Assembly (NCBI GenBank): GCA_046765875.1
Contig: JBKPSJ010000362.1
Span: 1 to 14,590, forward strand
From: DASRHY01 sp046765875
Lineage (GTDB): Bacteria; Actinomycetota; Actinomycetes; Propionibacteriales; Kribbellaceae
Direction of reading: 5' to 3'
Length of the DNA stretch: 14,590 nt
The notes below the pieces were generated by a model. The model was not told where the DNA came from, ran no database searches, and saw nothing but the letters and a program-made list of their open reading frames with translations. Position 1 is the stretch's first letter, and every line of letters starts with the position of its first letter. The position numbers were made by a program, and so were the translations under genes. This document shows, piece by piece, positions 7,658 through 13,692 of the stretch.

Positions 7658-7690
7658 ACGGCCGGGCGGTCTCGAGAACCGCCCGGCCGT
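7658..7690 (-). terminator. Strong inverted repeat between hydrolase and deaminase genes; terminator or attenuator
   Basis: ACGGCCGGGCGGT (7658-7670) and ACCGCCCGGCCGT (7678-7690) pair perfectly over 13 bp around a 7-nt loop containing CTCGAG. It starts 10 nt after the cysteine hydrolase stop and ends about 10 nt before the deaminase Shine-Dalgarno, so it lies inside the apparent operon. The minus-strand tail, CCTGTTCT, is only mildly U-rich. Confidence 0.65.
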
Positions 7691-7700
7691 ACCGCGTTCG

Positions 7701-8264
7701 CTACTGAGCCGCGGCGCCGACCATGTCGGCCACTGTGGTGATCTCCAGCTGCGGCGCGTACAGGCCCATCAGGTCCAGCGCCCGCTGGTGGGTGTCGTCG
7801 TCGAGGCCGGCGCAGGCATCGGCGACCACCCGTACGTGCACTCCCGCGTCGACGGCCGCGAGCGCGGTCGAGATGACGCAGCAGTCCGTCGACACACCGG
7901 TCAGCACCATCGTGCCGCCCGGCCCGACCAGGCCGGCCAGCTCGTCGCCCCACTTGCTGAACGTGGGCGCGTCCAGGGTGGGACCACCGGCGAACCGGTC
8001 GACGAGCTGGTAGTCCGGCGCGTCGGACGGCTGGACGGCGAACGGCCAGGCCTTGTAGTAGTCCTGCCAGGCGCCCTCCGGCTCGGCCGGTGCGATGAAC
8101 CGGGTGAACACGACCCGCGGCGAGTACGCGTCGACCAGCGTCGCGATCGGCTCCACGATCTTGTCGAAGCCGGGCGTCGCCCACTGGCTGTCGGGGTCAC
8201 CGAAGATCCGCTGCATGTCGATGACGGTCAGCAGCGGGCCTTGGTTCGTCGGCGCGACGGTCAT
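7701..8264 (-). CDS. Isochorismatase-family cysteine hydrolase
   Basis: 187 residues, usual length for the family, which includes nicotinamidase, N-carbamoylsarcosine amidohydrolase, biuret hydrolase and RutB. These cytoplasmic enzymes cut amide or ureido bonds, or vinyl ether in isochorismate, with a Cys-Asp-Lys triad. All three residues are present: Asp16 in TVIDMQ, Lys104 in TFSKWGDEL, and Cys129 in TGVSTDCCVISTA, by alignment with the usual T-x-x-C-V motif. ATG 8264 overlaps the permease stop by 4 nt (ATGA), so translation is probably coupled. With a permease in front and a deaminase behind, amide or ureido hydrolysis of an imported N-compound is the best guess. The exact substrate cannot be read from sequence. 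Confidence 0.92.
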   Translation of the reverse strand: MTVAPTNQGPLLTVIDMQRIFGDPDSQWATPGFDKIVEPIATLVDAYSPRVVFTRFIAPAEPEGAWQDYYKAWPFAVQPSDAPDYQLVDRFAGGPTLDAPTFSKWGDELAGLVGPGGTMVLTGVSTDCCVISTALAAVDAGVHVRVVADACAGLDDDTHQRALDLMGLYAPQLEITTVADMVGAAAQ

Positions 8265-9781
8265 GCATTCACCAGGTGCTCTTGGGTGTCACCGGGGTAC
8301 GGGAGCGACTCCTGGCGGCGGACCCGGGTGTAACCGAGCACGAGCTGCACCAGGAAGCTGCCGACCAGCGCGAACAGCACGCCGAGGTTCGCGTACGCCC
8401 ACTTGCCGGTCTTGCCACCCAGGCCGAACGGCTCGAGCAGGTAGCCCTGCCAGTCCAGCCAGCCGACCGTGTTCGTGACCAGGCCCCAGCCGATCACCGT
8501 CGCGACCGCGAGGATCAGGATCGGCATCCACTGGATGTTGCCGTACCGGCCCCGCGGGTTGAACAACTCCGGCTCGGCGTAGTCGCGACGGCGGCTGGCC
8601 ATGTCGGCGAGCATGATGCCGGCCCAGGCGGCGATCGGCACGCCCAGCGTGATCAGGAAGCCCATGAATTGGCTGAGGAAGGTGTCCTTGGCGAGGAACA
8701 CCACGTAGATCGTGCCTGCCAGCATGATCATGCCGTCGATCAGCGCGGCGATGTGGCGGCGGACCCGCAGACCTGCCGCGAGCAGTGCCAGGCCGGACGA
8801 GTAGATGTCGAGCACCGCGCCGCCGACCAGGCCGAGCACCGCGACCACGATGAACGGCATCAGGAACCACGTCGGCAGCTGCTCGGCCAGGGCGCCGATC
8901 GGGTCACTGGCGATAGCGGTGCTCAGTTCCTGCGACGAACCGGCCAGCATCAGGCCATAGGTCAAGAGCAGGATGGGAGCGATCGCGCCGCCGAAGGTCG
9001 TCCAGAAGACCACTCCACTGGCCGGGGTGTCACGCGGCAGGTAGCGCGAGTAGTCGGCGGCCAGGTTGACCCAGCCCAGGCCGAACCCGGTCATCAGGAA
9101 CACGGTCGCGCCGATCACCTGCTGGGTCGTGCCGGAGGGAATGTCGGCAACCGTGCTCCAGTGGACGTTCTTCGCCGTGAGCGCGATGTAGACGACCGTC
9201 AGGACGGCGGTGACCACGGTGATCGCCGTCTCGAGTCGCATGATCAGGTCGAAGCCGATCACACCCGCGACCACGATCAGCGCTGCGATCACAGCGAGCG
9301 CGACGGCCTTCGTGACATCTCCGCCGCCCCAGCCGGCCTTGTCGAAGACCGTTGCGACCGCGAGCGTCGCCAGGATGGTGAGCACCGTCTCCCAGCCGAC
9401 GGTGAGCAACCACGAGATCGCGGCGGGGAACCGGTTGCCGCGGATTCCGAACGCGGCCCGGCTGAGCACCATGGTCGGCGCCGAGCCGCGCTTGCCCGCA
9501 AGGGCGACCAGGCCGCACAGCAGGAACGAGAACACGATGCCGAACAGGGCCGCGAAGAATGCCTGCCAGAACGAAATGCCGAACCCCAGCGTGAACGAGC
9601 CGTAGCTCAGCGCAAGGATTGAGACGTTTGCGGCGAACCAGGGCCAGAAGAGTTCCTTGGCCGCACCCTTGCGGTGGTTGCCGTGGATCACCTCGATCCC
9701 GGTGCTTTCCACCGCGAACATGCTGCGTTCGACCCGGGTGGTTCTGGTGGGGCCGTGTTTTGTCGCCGTGCGGTCCGACAT
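8261..9781 (-). CDS. NCS1-family nucleobase/allantoin/hydantoin-type permease
   Basis: 506 residues and about 12 hydrophobic helices, as expected for nucleobase-cation-symport-1 transporters, which import purines, pyrimidines, hydantoins, allantoin or thiamine-like compounds with Na+ or H+. Family features seen: GIEVIHGNHRKG before helix 1, FWPWFAAN in helix 1, GKRGSAPTMVLSRAAFGIRG in the loop and helix 3, and a helix-3 Trp in TVGWETV. ATG 9781 has GAGGAG about 10 nt upstream. A GTG at 9799 is possible but lies inside that site. The gene heads a minus-strand set, and its end overlaps the cysteine hydrolase start by 4 nt. A TATCCT -10-like hexamer lies about 30 nt upstream. The substrate is unknown. 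Confidence 0.92.
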   Translation of the reverse strand: MSDRTATKHGPTRTTRVERSMFAVESTGIEVIHGNHRKGAAKELFWPWFAANVSILALSYGSFTLGFGISFWQAFFAALFGIVFSFLLCGLVALAGKRGSAPTMVLSRAAFGIRGNRFPAAISWLLTVGWETVLTILATLAVATVFDKAGWGGGDVTKAVALAVIAALIVVAGVIGFDLIMRLETAITVVTAVLTVVYIALTAKNVHWSTVADIPSGTTQQVIGATVFLMTGFGLGWVNLAADYSRYLPRDTPASGVVFWTTFGGAIAPILLLTYGLMLAGSSQELSTAIASDPIGALAEQLPTWFLMPFIVVAVLGLVGGAVLDIYSSGLALLAAGLRVRRHIAALIDGMIMLAGTIYVVFLAKDTFLSQFMGFLITLGVPIAAWAGIMLADMASRRRDYAEPELFNPRGRYGNIQWMPILILAVATVIGWGLVTNTVGWLDWQGYLLEPFGLGGKTGKWAYANLGVLFALVGSFLVQLVLGYTRVRRQESLPYPGDTQEHLVNA

Positions 9782-10142
9782 TTCGGGGCTTCTCCTCACA
9801 AGGGCGGTGCAGGATAGGGGGACAGTTCGGGGCTACGGATCCGCGTGGGGCAAATCCGCGTTCGTAACTTAGAGCGGTTCCCGGGTCACCGCTACTCCCT
9901 GGCGACACCACTATCACGCCTGGCTGAACCCGCCCCCCGGAGGCAGTCTCCGCTTACCCCTGAAGATATCGATCCGTGCTGGATCAGTTCCTATCAGTGA
10001 CACATGGACGGAGCCGCGACACTGAGTGAGAGGCTCGTCACTATCTGACTCGACCGCCGTCAGATTCCGAAACGGCCCGCTGAGCTTCTGCTGTGAGCGG
10101 ATTTCGTACGCCGGGCCTGGCGGCGCGGCCTACCTTGGCACC
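9782..10142. other. 361-nt divergent intergenic region between permease and XRE regulator
   Basis: This gap holds the promoters of two divergent genes. On the minus strand TATCCT (plus-strand 9811-9816) is a -10 candidate for the permease, without a clear -35. GATCC-N5-GGATC (9971-9985) is a short palindrome that could be an operator. CGAAA and TTTCG with inner CCGCT and AGCGG form a loose inverted repeat around 10068-10106. Frames open through here read as non-coding. I see no riboswitch I can name. Confidence 0.4.
10131..10136 (+). promoter_or_regulatory. Candidate -10 for a leaderless XRE regulator transcript
   Basis: TACCTT ends 6 nt before ATG 10143, the spacing expected when transcription starts at the A of the ATG. 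No Shine-Dalgarno precedes that ATG. No convincing -35 was found. Confidence 0.45.
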
Positions 10143-10496
10143 ATGGGCGATCTGAGCGAGGCGCGGCGGCCGGAACGACTGTGGCGCGAGGTACTCGGCG
10201 CCGAACTTCGTGAACAGCGGCGCCGGCGCCGACTGACGCTCATGCAGACCGCCGCCCGTGCCGGCATCTCGCCGCAGTACCTGTCCGAGATCGAACGCGG
10301 GCTCAAGGATCCGTCGTCGGAGATCCTCGCCGCGATCGCCGGCGCGCTCGAGCTCACCGTCCTCGATCTCACCACCTCGATCGTCGTCGACCTGCACGCC
10401 GGCCGCGCCCTGACCGCGCGCCCCTCGGCGTACGCCACTCCCCTGCGGGTCGGCGTAGACACCCAGTTCCGCGGCCCCGTCGCCCTCGCCGCCTGA
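10143..10496 (+). CDS. XRE-family transcriptional regulator, PopR/ClgR-like, with C-terminal ALAA
   Basis: 117 residues. A helix-turn-helix domain covers about residues 20-80: LTLMQTAARAGISPQYLSEI, then ERGLKDPSSEILAAIAGALE. The PSSEIL context after the recognition helix resembles the actinomycete regulators ClgR and PopR, which control clp genes. The C-terminal 40 residues are low in complexity and end in VALAA, matching the end of the ssrA tag that ClpXP/ClpAP recognise. In Streptomyces lividans PopR, C-terminal alanines are needed for ClpP-dependent turnover (known). That this protein is handled the same way is inference. ATG 10143 is chosen over an upstream in-frame start because the HTH family begins here and a -10 sits directly upstream. 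The gene converges on two clpP genes and diverges from the permease, so either could be its target. Confidence 0.88.
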   Translation: MGDLSEARRPERLWREVLGAELREQRRRRRLTLMQTAARAGISPQYLSEIERGLKDPSSEILAAIAGALELTVLDLTTSIVVDLHAGRALTARPSAYATPLRVGVDTQFRGPVALAA

Positions 10497-10510
10497 CCCC
10501 CTCCCACCAG

Positions 10511-10625
10511 CTGTGGCGTCGTTGAACTCAGCCGGCGCTGGCCTGGGTACGGGGCGTCGAACAGGCTGTGGTGGCGTTGAACAGTGCAGGCGCTGTATCA
10601 ACGACACCACAGGTTGTTCAACGTC
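10511..10625. repeat. Cluster of related repeats between convergent regulator and clpP genes
   Basis: The 30-nt stretches 10511-10540 and 10566-10595 match at 24 of 30 positions, with a core of CTGTGG-Y-G-K-CGTTGAAC and a shared GGCGCTG end, 55 nt apart. In addition, 10553-10580 and 10598-10625 are inverted copies matching at 23 of 28 positions, with an inner ACAG/CTGT pair in the loop. The long hairpin could end transcription from both sides. The third, direct copy is not explained by that. Confidence 0.7.
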
Positions 10626-10659
10626 CTGCCGGCCTGTGCAGGCGTGCCGGTGGGGGTTG

Positions 10660-11262
10660 TCAGGCGGCGACGCGGAGGCGCTGGTTGACGATCTGGTCGG
10701 CGAGGCCGTAGTCGACCGCTGCCTGCGGGGCGAAGATGCGGTCCCGGTCCGTGTCACGGCGGAGTTGCTCGGTCGTCTGGCCGGTGTGCTCGGCCAGCAC
10801 CTGCTCGGCCTCCGCCCGCAGCCGGATCACCTCGTCCGCCTGCAGGATCAGGTCCGGGATCGTGCCCTGCCCGCTCGCGGACGGCTGGTGCAGCAACACC
10901 CGCGAATGCGGCAGCACGACCCGCTGTCCCGGCGCACCCGCTGCCAGCAGGATCGCGGCGGTCGCGCACGCCTGGCCGACACAGGTCGTGGTCACCGGCG
11001 ACCGGACGAACTGCATCGTGTCGTAGACAGCGAACATCGCCGTCATCGATCCGCCCGGCGAGTTGATATACAGGTTGATCTCCTGGTCCGGGCTGACCGA
11101 CTCCAGGTGCAGGATCTGTGCGATCAGCGCGTTCGCGACGCCGTCGTCGAGTTCGGTACCGAGATAGACGATCCGCTCCGCGAGCAGATGGCTGTAAACG
11201 TCCATCACCCGTTCGCCGCGCGGATGTGTGGCGATCACGTTGGGGATCATGTAGCTGCTCAT
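10660..11262 (-). CDS. ClpP-family protein lacking the catalytic serine (second clpP of operon)
   Basis: 200 residues, ClpP fold. ClpP forms two stacked heptameric rings that degrade proteins fed by Clp ATPases. Conserved parts: INSPGGS (66-72), VTTTCVGQACATAAILLAAG (90-109), RVLLHQPSASGQG (121-133) and DTDRDRIF (170-177). In usual ClpP the motif reads GQAxS; here it is GQACA, so Ala100 (codon GCG on the minus strand) replaces the nucleophilic Ser. His125 and Asp174 remain. The protein is therefore probably a structural or regulatory subunit, comparable in idea to cyanobacterial and plastid ClpR. ATG 11262 overlaps the upstream clpP stop by 4 nt (ATGA), so the two products are likely made together. 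The C-terminus ends in VAA. Confidence 0.92.
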   Translation of the reverse strand: MSSYMIPNVIATHPRGERVMDVYSHLLAERIVYLGTELDDGVANALIAQILHLESVSPDQEINLYINSPGGSMTAMFAVYDTMQFVRSPVTTTCVGQACATAAILLAAGAPGQRVVLPHSRVLLHQPSASGQGTIPDLILQADEVIRLRAEAEQVLAEHTGQTTEQLRRDTDRDRIFAPQAAVDYGLADQIVNQRLRVAA

Positions 11263-11879
11263 CGGACCGCTCCTAGACCGACCGGGTGCTGGCGGCGTGG
11301 GCGTACCACGTCGAGCGACGTCACGACCTCGTCGATGAAGCCGTAGTCGCGGGCCTCGTCGGCGCTGTACCAGCGGTCCCGCAGCGAGTCCTCGGTGATC
11401 CGCGCCAGCGGCTGGCCGGTGTGCTCGGCGATGATCGCCAGCACGGTGTCCCGGGTGTACCGCAGCGCGTCCGCCTGCAGCTCGATGTCCGGAGCGCTGC
11501 CGCCGATCCCGGCCGAGCCCTGGTGCATCAGGATCCGGGTATGCGGCAATGCGAACCGCTTGCCCTTCGTACCCGCCGTGAGCAGGAACTGCCCCGCGCT
11601 GCAGGCGATCCCGATCGCCAGCGTCGACACGTCGTTCGGGATCAGCCGCATCGTGTCCATGATCGCGAGCATCGCCGGCACCGATCCGCCCGGCGAGTTG
11701 ATCCACAGGCTGATGTCGGAGTGCGGGTCGTCGGCCGAGAGCAGGAACAGTTGCGAGCAAAGCCGGGTGCCGATGCTGTCGTCCAGGTCGCCGTCGAGTA
11801 CGACGATCCGCTGGTGCAGCAGCCGCGCCAGGTACTGCTCGGACATCGGTGCCATCAGTTCTGGAGGTGCAGTGGTCAT
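11259..11879 (-). CDS. clpP: ATP-dependent Clp protease proteolytic subunit, complete triad (first clpP of operon)
   Basis: 206 residues, usual ClpP size. Triad residues are all present: Ser94 in GIACSAGQFLL, His119 in RILMHQG, and Asp168 in SLRDRWYSADEA. INSPGGS (60-66) and the handle helix motif with IGGSAPDIELQA (126-137) are typical. ATG 11879 has GGAGG 8 nt upstream; a later in-frame Met in APMSEQYL is less well supported. It is followed by the Ser-less paralogue with a 4-nt overlap. The pair resembles the clpP3-clpP4 operon of Streptomyces, which is controlled by PopR, but orthology was not tested. The gene is divergent from the GNAT gene. Confidence 0.93.
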   Translation of the reverse strand: MTTAPPELMAPMSEQYLARLLHQRIVVLDGDLDDSIGTRLCSQLFLLSADDPHSDISLWINSPGGSVPAMLAIMDTMRLIPNDVSTLAIGIACSAGQFLLTAGTKGKRFALPHTRILMHQGSAGIGGSAPDIELQADALRYTRDTVLAIIAEHTGQPLARITEDSLRDRWYSADEARDYGFIDEVVTSLDVVRPRRQHPVGLGAVR

Positions 11880-12069
11880 GCGTCCAGCCTCCGGTCGTAC
11901 CGGCCCCGTCTCCAGCCACCGCTGCCCAGAGCGGATCCGCCCACAGCAGTGCATTCCGTGTGGCATGGCGCACAAGCGACGTCACCTCATGAACCGGTCG
12001 TCGGCAACCTACGTACTCGATGTGATGTCGCTCGACAGCGGGCGGCTGCCGACCAGGGGACAGACCGCC
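11880..12069. other. Divergent gap between clpP operon and GNAT gene
   Basis: 190 nt that must hold the clpP operon promoter and probably the GNAT promoter. I see no convincing -35/-10 pair. A CGC-N4-GCG sequence near 11967 is one nt short of the ClgR-type spacing. The PopR-type TTCTGCC inverted motif I recall from Streptomyces is not present. No copy of the repeats at 10511-10625 is seen here. Confidence 0.4.
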
Positions 12070-12654
12070 ATGCTTCGCGACCAGATGACAACGACCACTC
12101 GCCTGCCCGCGCAGGCTTTGCTTGTACGTACCGCCCAACCCGACGACTACGACGAGATGCGCGTGGTCGTGCGGGCCGCGTTCCACCAGTACTCCGGCCT
12201 CATGCTTCCGCCGCAGGTCTTCGAGCGGTACCTCGCCGACCTGCTCGACATCGAGCGGCACGCCGACGCCGGCGTACCGCTGGTCGTGGAGGCCGGGGGC
12301 CGGATCCGGGCGTCCGCGATCTTCTACCCCGACGCCTATGGACAGGGGCTGAGCCTGCCGAGCGGATGGGCGGGCGGACGCGGCCTTGCGGTGCACCCCG
12401 AGGTCCGCGGCCGCGGTGTCGCGAGCACGCTGCTGGCCGAGGGCGAGCGGCTCGCCCGCAGCATCGGCGCGCCGGTGTTCGCGTTCCACACCGTCAGCTT
12501 CATGAGCAGCGCCCAGGCCTTGTACGAGCGACTGGGCTACCGGCGGGCGCCGGAGTTCGACTACGACCTCGCCGAGTGGTACGGGCTGTCGATGCCGGCT
12601 CGTACCGTCTCACTCGCCTACCGCCGCGACCTGACCTCCCGGTACGCCGCGTAG
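12070..12654 (+). CDS. GNAT-family N-acetyltransferase
   Basis: 194 residues. GNAT proteins move an acetyl group from acetyl-CoA to an amine on a small molecule or protein. The family pattern is clear: LLVRTAQPDDYDEMRVVV at the start, and motif A with GLAVHPEVRGRGVASTLL, where R-G-R-G-V-A binds the CoA pyrophosphate. Motif B is SSAQALYERLGYRRA, holding the conserved Tyr and the LGY turn. ATG 12070 is preferred, with AGGGGA about 10 nt upstream. An ATG at 12085 is also possible. Much longer in-frame extension into the clpP gene region is a shadow. The substrate is unknown. The gene is divergent from the clpP operon across 190 nt. Confidence 0.9.
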   Translation: MLRDQMTTTTRLPAQALLVRTAQPDDYDEMRVVVRAAFHQYSGLMLPPQVFERYLADLLDIERHADAGVPLVVEAGGRIRASAIFYPDAYGQGLSLPSGWAGGRGLAVHPEVRGRGVASTLLAEGERLARSIGAPVFAFHTVSFMSSAQALYERLGYRRAPEFDYDLAEWYGLSMPARTVSLAYRRDLTSRYAA

Positions 12655-12662
12655 GCGCCTGC

Positions 12663-12723
12663 TTCGTAACGAACCGAGTGGGTAACGGCATCGACAGGGG
12701 GAACTGCAGTCGCTCGAAGCGAC
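12663..12723. promoter_or_regulatory. Two short palindromes upstream of the alpha/beta hydrolase gene
   Basis: TTCG-TAA-CGAA (12663-12673) and GTCGCT-CGA-AGCGAC (12709-12723) lie in the 91-nt gap before the hydrolase. They could be operators or, for the second, a leader hairpin just ahead of the Shine-Dalgarno. Functional role is not shown. Confidence 0.3.
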
Positions 12724-12733
12724 GTTGACGACC

Positions 12734-12740
12734 GAGGAGG
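12734..12740 (+). promoter_or_regulatory. Strong Shine-Dalgarno deciding the hydrolase start
   Basis: GAGGAGG sits 5 nt before ATG 12746. An upstream in-frame TTG at 12725 would place this site inside the coding region. Confidence 0.75.
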
Positions 12741-12745
12741 ATCCG

Positions 12746-13636
12746 ATGCAGGACCCTGCCATCGCCGGATTCGACCGTCATCTCGTGCCGACCGGCGAAC
12801 AGGAGGTGGCCGTGTCGGTCGGCGGCACCGGCCCGCCGGTTCTGCTGCTGCACGGCTTTCCGCAGACACACCTGGCCTGGCGGCGGGTCGCGCCGCTGCT
12901 CGCTGAGCGGTTCAGCGTCGTCTGTGCCGACCTGCCCGGGTACGGTGACTCCCCCGCGCCCGGCGCCGGCTATAAGTCGTACGCGAAACGGGCGACCGCG
13001 GACGCGATGATCCGGATGATGCAGCAACTCGGCTGGGACCGGTTCACCTTCGTCGGCCACGACCGCGGCGGGCTGGTCGGGTTCCGGGCCGCGCTGGACC
13101 ATCCGGACGCGATCGACCATCTTGCGGTGCTCGACGTGCTGCCGACCACCGACATGTGGTCGTCGCTGCGGGGGAACGGCGGCGTGTTCGCGTTCCATCT
13201 GTACCTGCTGGCCCAGCTCGGCGATCTGCCCGAGCGGATGCTGTGCGCGGCGCCGCGGGACTTCTTCGGGCATTTCCTGGACACCTGGACGGCGGTACCG
13301 GACGCGATCCCGGACGACATCCGGGAGAAGTACCTGGCCACCACGAGCCGGCCGGAGGTGATCCGGGCGATCTGCAACGACTACCGGGCCTCGGCGTTCA
13401 TCGACGCAGCCGACGAGGACACCGACCGGCTGGCGCGGCGCCGGCTGGAGATGCCGGTGCTCGCTGTGTGGCAGGACCCGGGCGGGCAGATGCTGCCGTT
13501 CGACCCCGAGGAGATCTGGTCGTCGTGGGCGACCGATCTGCGCACCCGGACGCTACCGTGCGGCCACTTCCTGCCCGAGGAGTGCCCCACGGAAGTGGCC
13601 GAGGCCGTCACCGACCTGGTCGGCGCTCCGGCCTGA
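12746..13636 (+). CDS. Alpha/beta hydrolase of the haloacetate dehalogenase/epoxide hydrolase group
   Basis: 296 residues with a complete catalytic set: oxyanion region LLLHGFPQTHLAW (33-45), nucleophile Asp106 in FVGHDRGGLVG, acid Asp130 in LAVLDVLPT, and His274 in PCGHFLPEE. The Asp nucleophile marks dehalogenases and epoxide hydrolases rather than esterases. Overall it resembles fluoroacetate dehalogenase (about 300 residues). However, of its two carboxylate-binding arginines only the first (Arg107) is kept. Leu110 stands at the second position, and the fluoride-site His-Trp pair reads His151-Leu152. Tyr213 in NDYRAS is kept. I recall these positions from the family and have not aligned them by computer. 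Fluoroacetate is thus an unlikely substrate, and the real one is unknown. The protein is cytoplasmic; no signal peptide is seen. Confidence 0.9.
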   Translation: MQDPAIAGFDRHLVPTGEQEVAVSVGGTGPPVLLLHGFPQTHLAWRRVAPLLAERFSVVCADLPGYGDSPAPGAGYKSYAKRATADAMIRMMQQLGWDRFTFVGHDRGGLVGFRAALDHPDAIDHLAVLDVLPTTDMWSSLRGNGGVFAFHLYLLAQLGDLPERMLCAAPRDFFGHFLDTWTAVPDAIPDDIREKYLATTSRPEVIRAICNDYRASAFIDAADEDTDRLARRRLEMPVLAVWQDPGGQMLPFDPEEIWSSWATDLRTRTLPCGHFLPEECPTEVAEAVTDLVGAPA

Positions 13637-13644
13637 GCGTAAGA

Positions 13645-13679
13645 AGAACCGCCCCGGACTGAATGCCCGGGGCGGTTCT
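13645..13679. terminator. Bidirectional terminator between convergent hydrolase and MFS genes
   Basis: AGAACCGCCCCGG (13645-13657) pairs perfectly with CCGGGGCGGTTCT (13667-13679) over 13 bp around a 9-nt loop. On the minus strand it is followed by TCTTA, giving a short U-rich tail. It starts 9 nt after the hydrolase stop and ends 14 nt from the MFS stop. Confidence 0.85.
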
Positions 13680-13692
13680 CCTGGAGGGGGTG

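Noticed and set aside
6343..8184. Upstream extension of the GAF-ANTAR frame making an 862-codon open frame
   Set aside because: The extension overlaps the deaminase and cysteine hydrolase in another frame and reads as Arg/Gly-rich shadow. A good Shine-Dalgarno marks the start at 6342.
8276..9622. Plus-strand 448-codon open frame
   Set aside because: Extremely rich in Gln, Asp, His, Glu and Arg, as expected for the complement of a hydrophobic membrane protein gene (the NCS1 permease).
9782..10142. Possible riboswitch ahead of the NCS1 permease
   Set aside because: Some stems can be drawn, but I could not match any known class such as TPP, purine, preQ1 or guanidine, and the -10 candidate would leave a leader of only about 20 nt.
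11960..11980. ClgR-type box before the clpP operon
   Set aside because: The sequence is CGC-N4-GCG, while the ClgR pattern I recall has 5 nt between the halves, and flanking bases do not match.
11286..12728. Plus-strand 480-codon open frame across the clpP gene and GNAT gene
   Set aside because: The first part is antisense to clpP and the rest is out of frame with the GNAT protein; no domain is seen.
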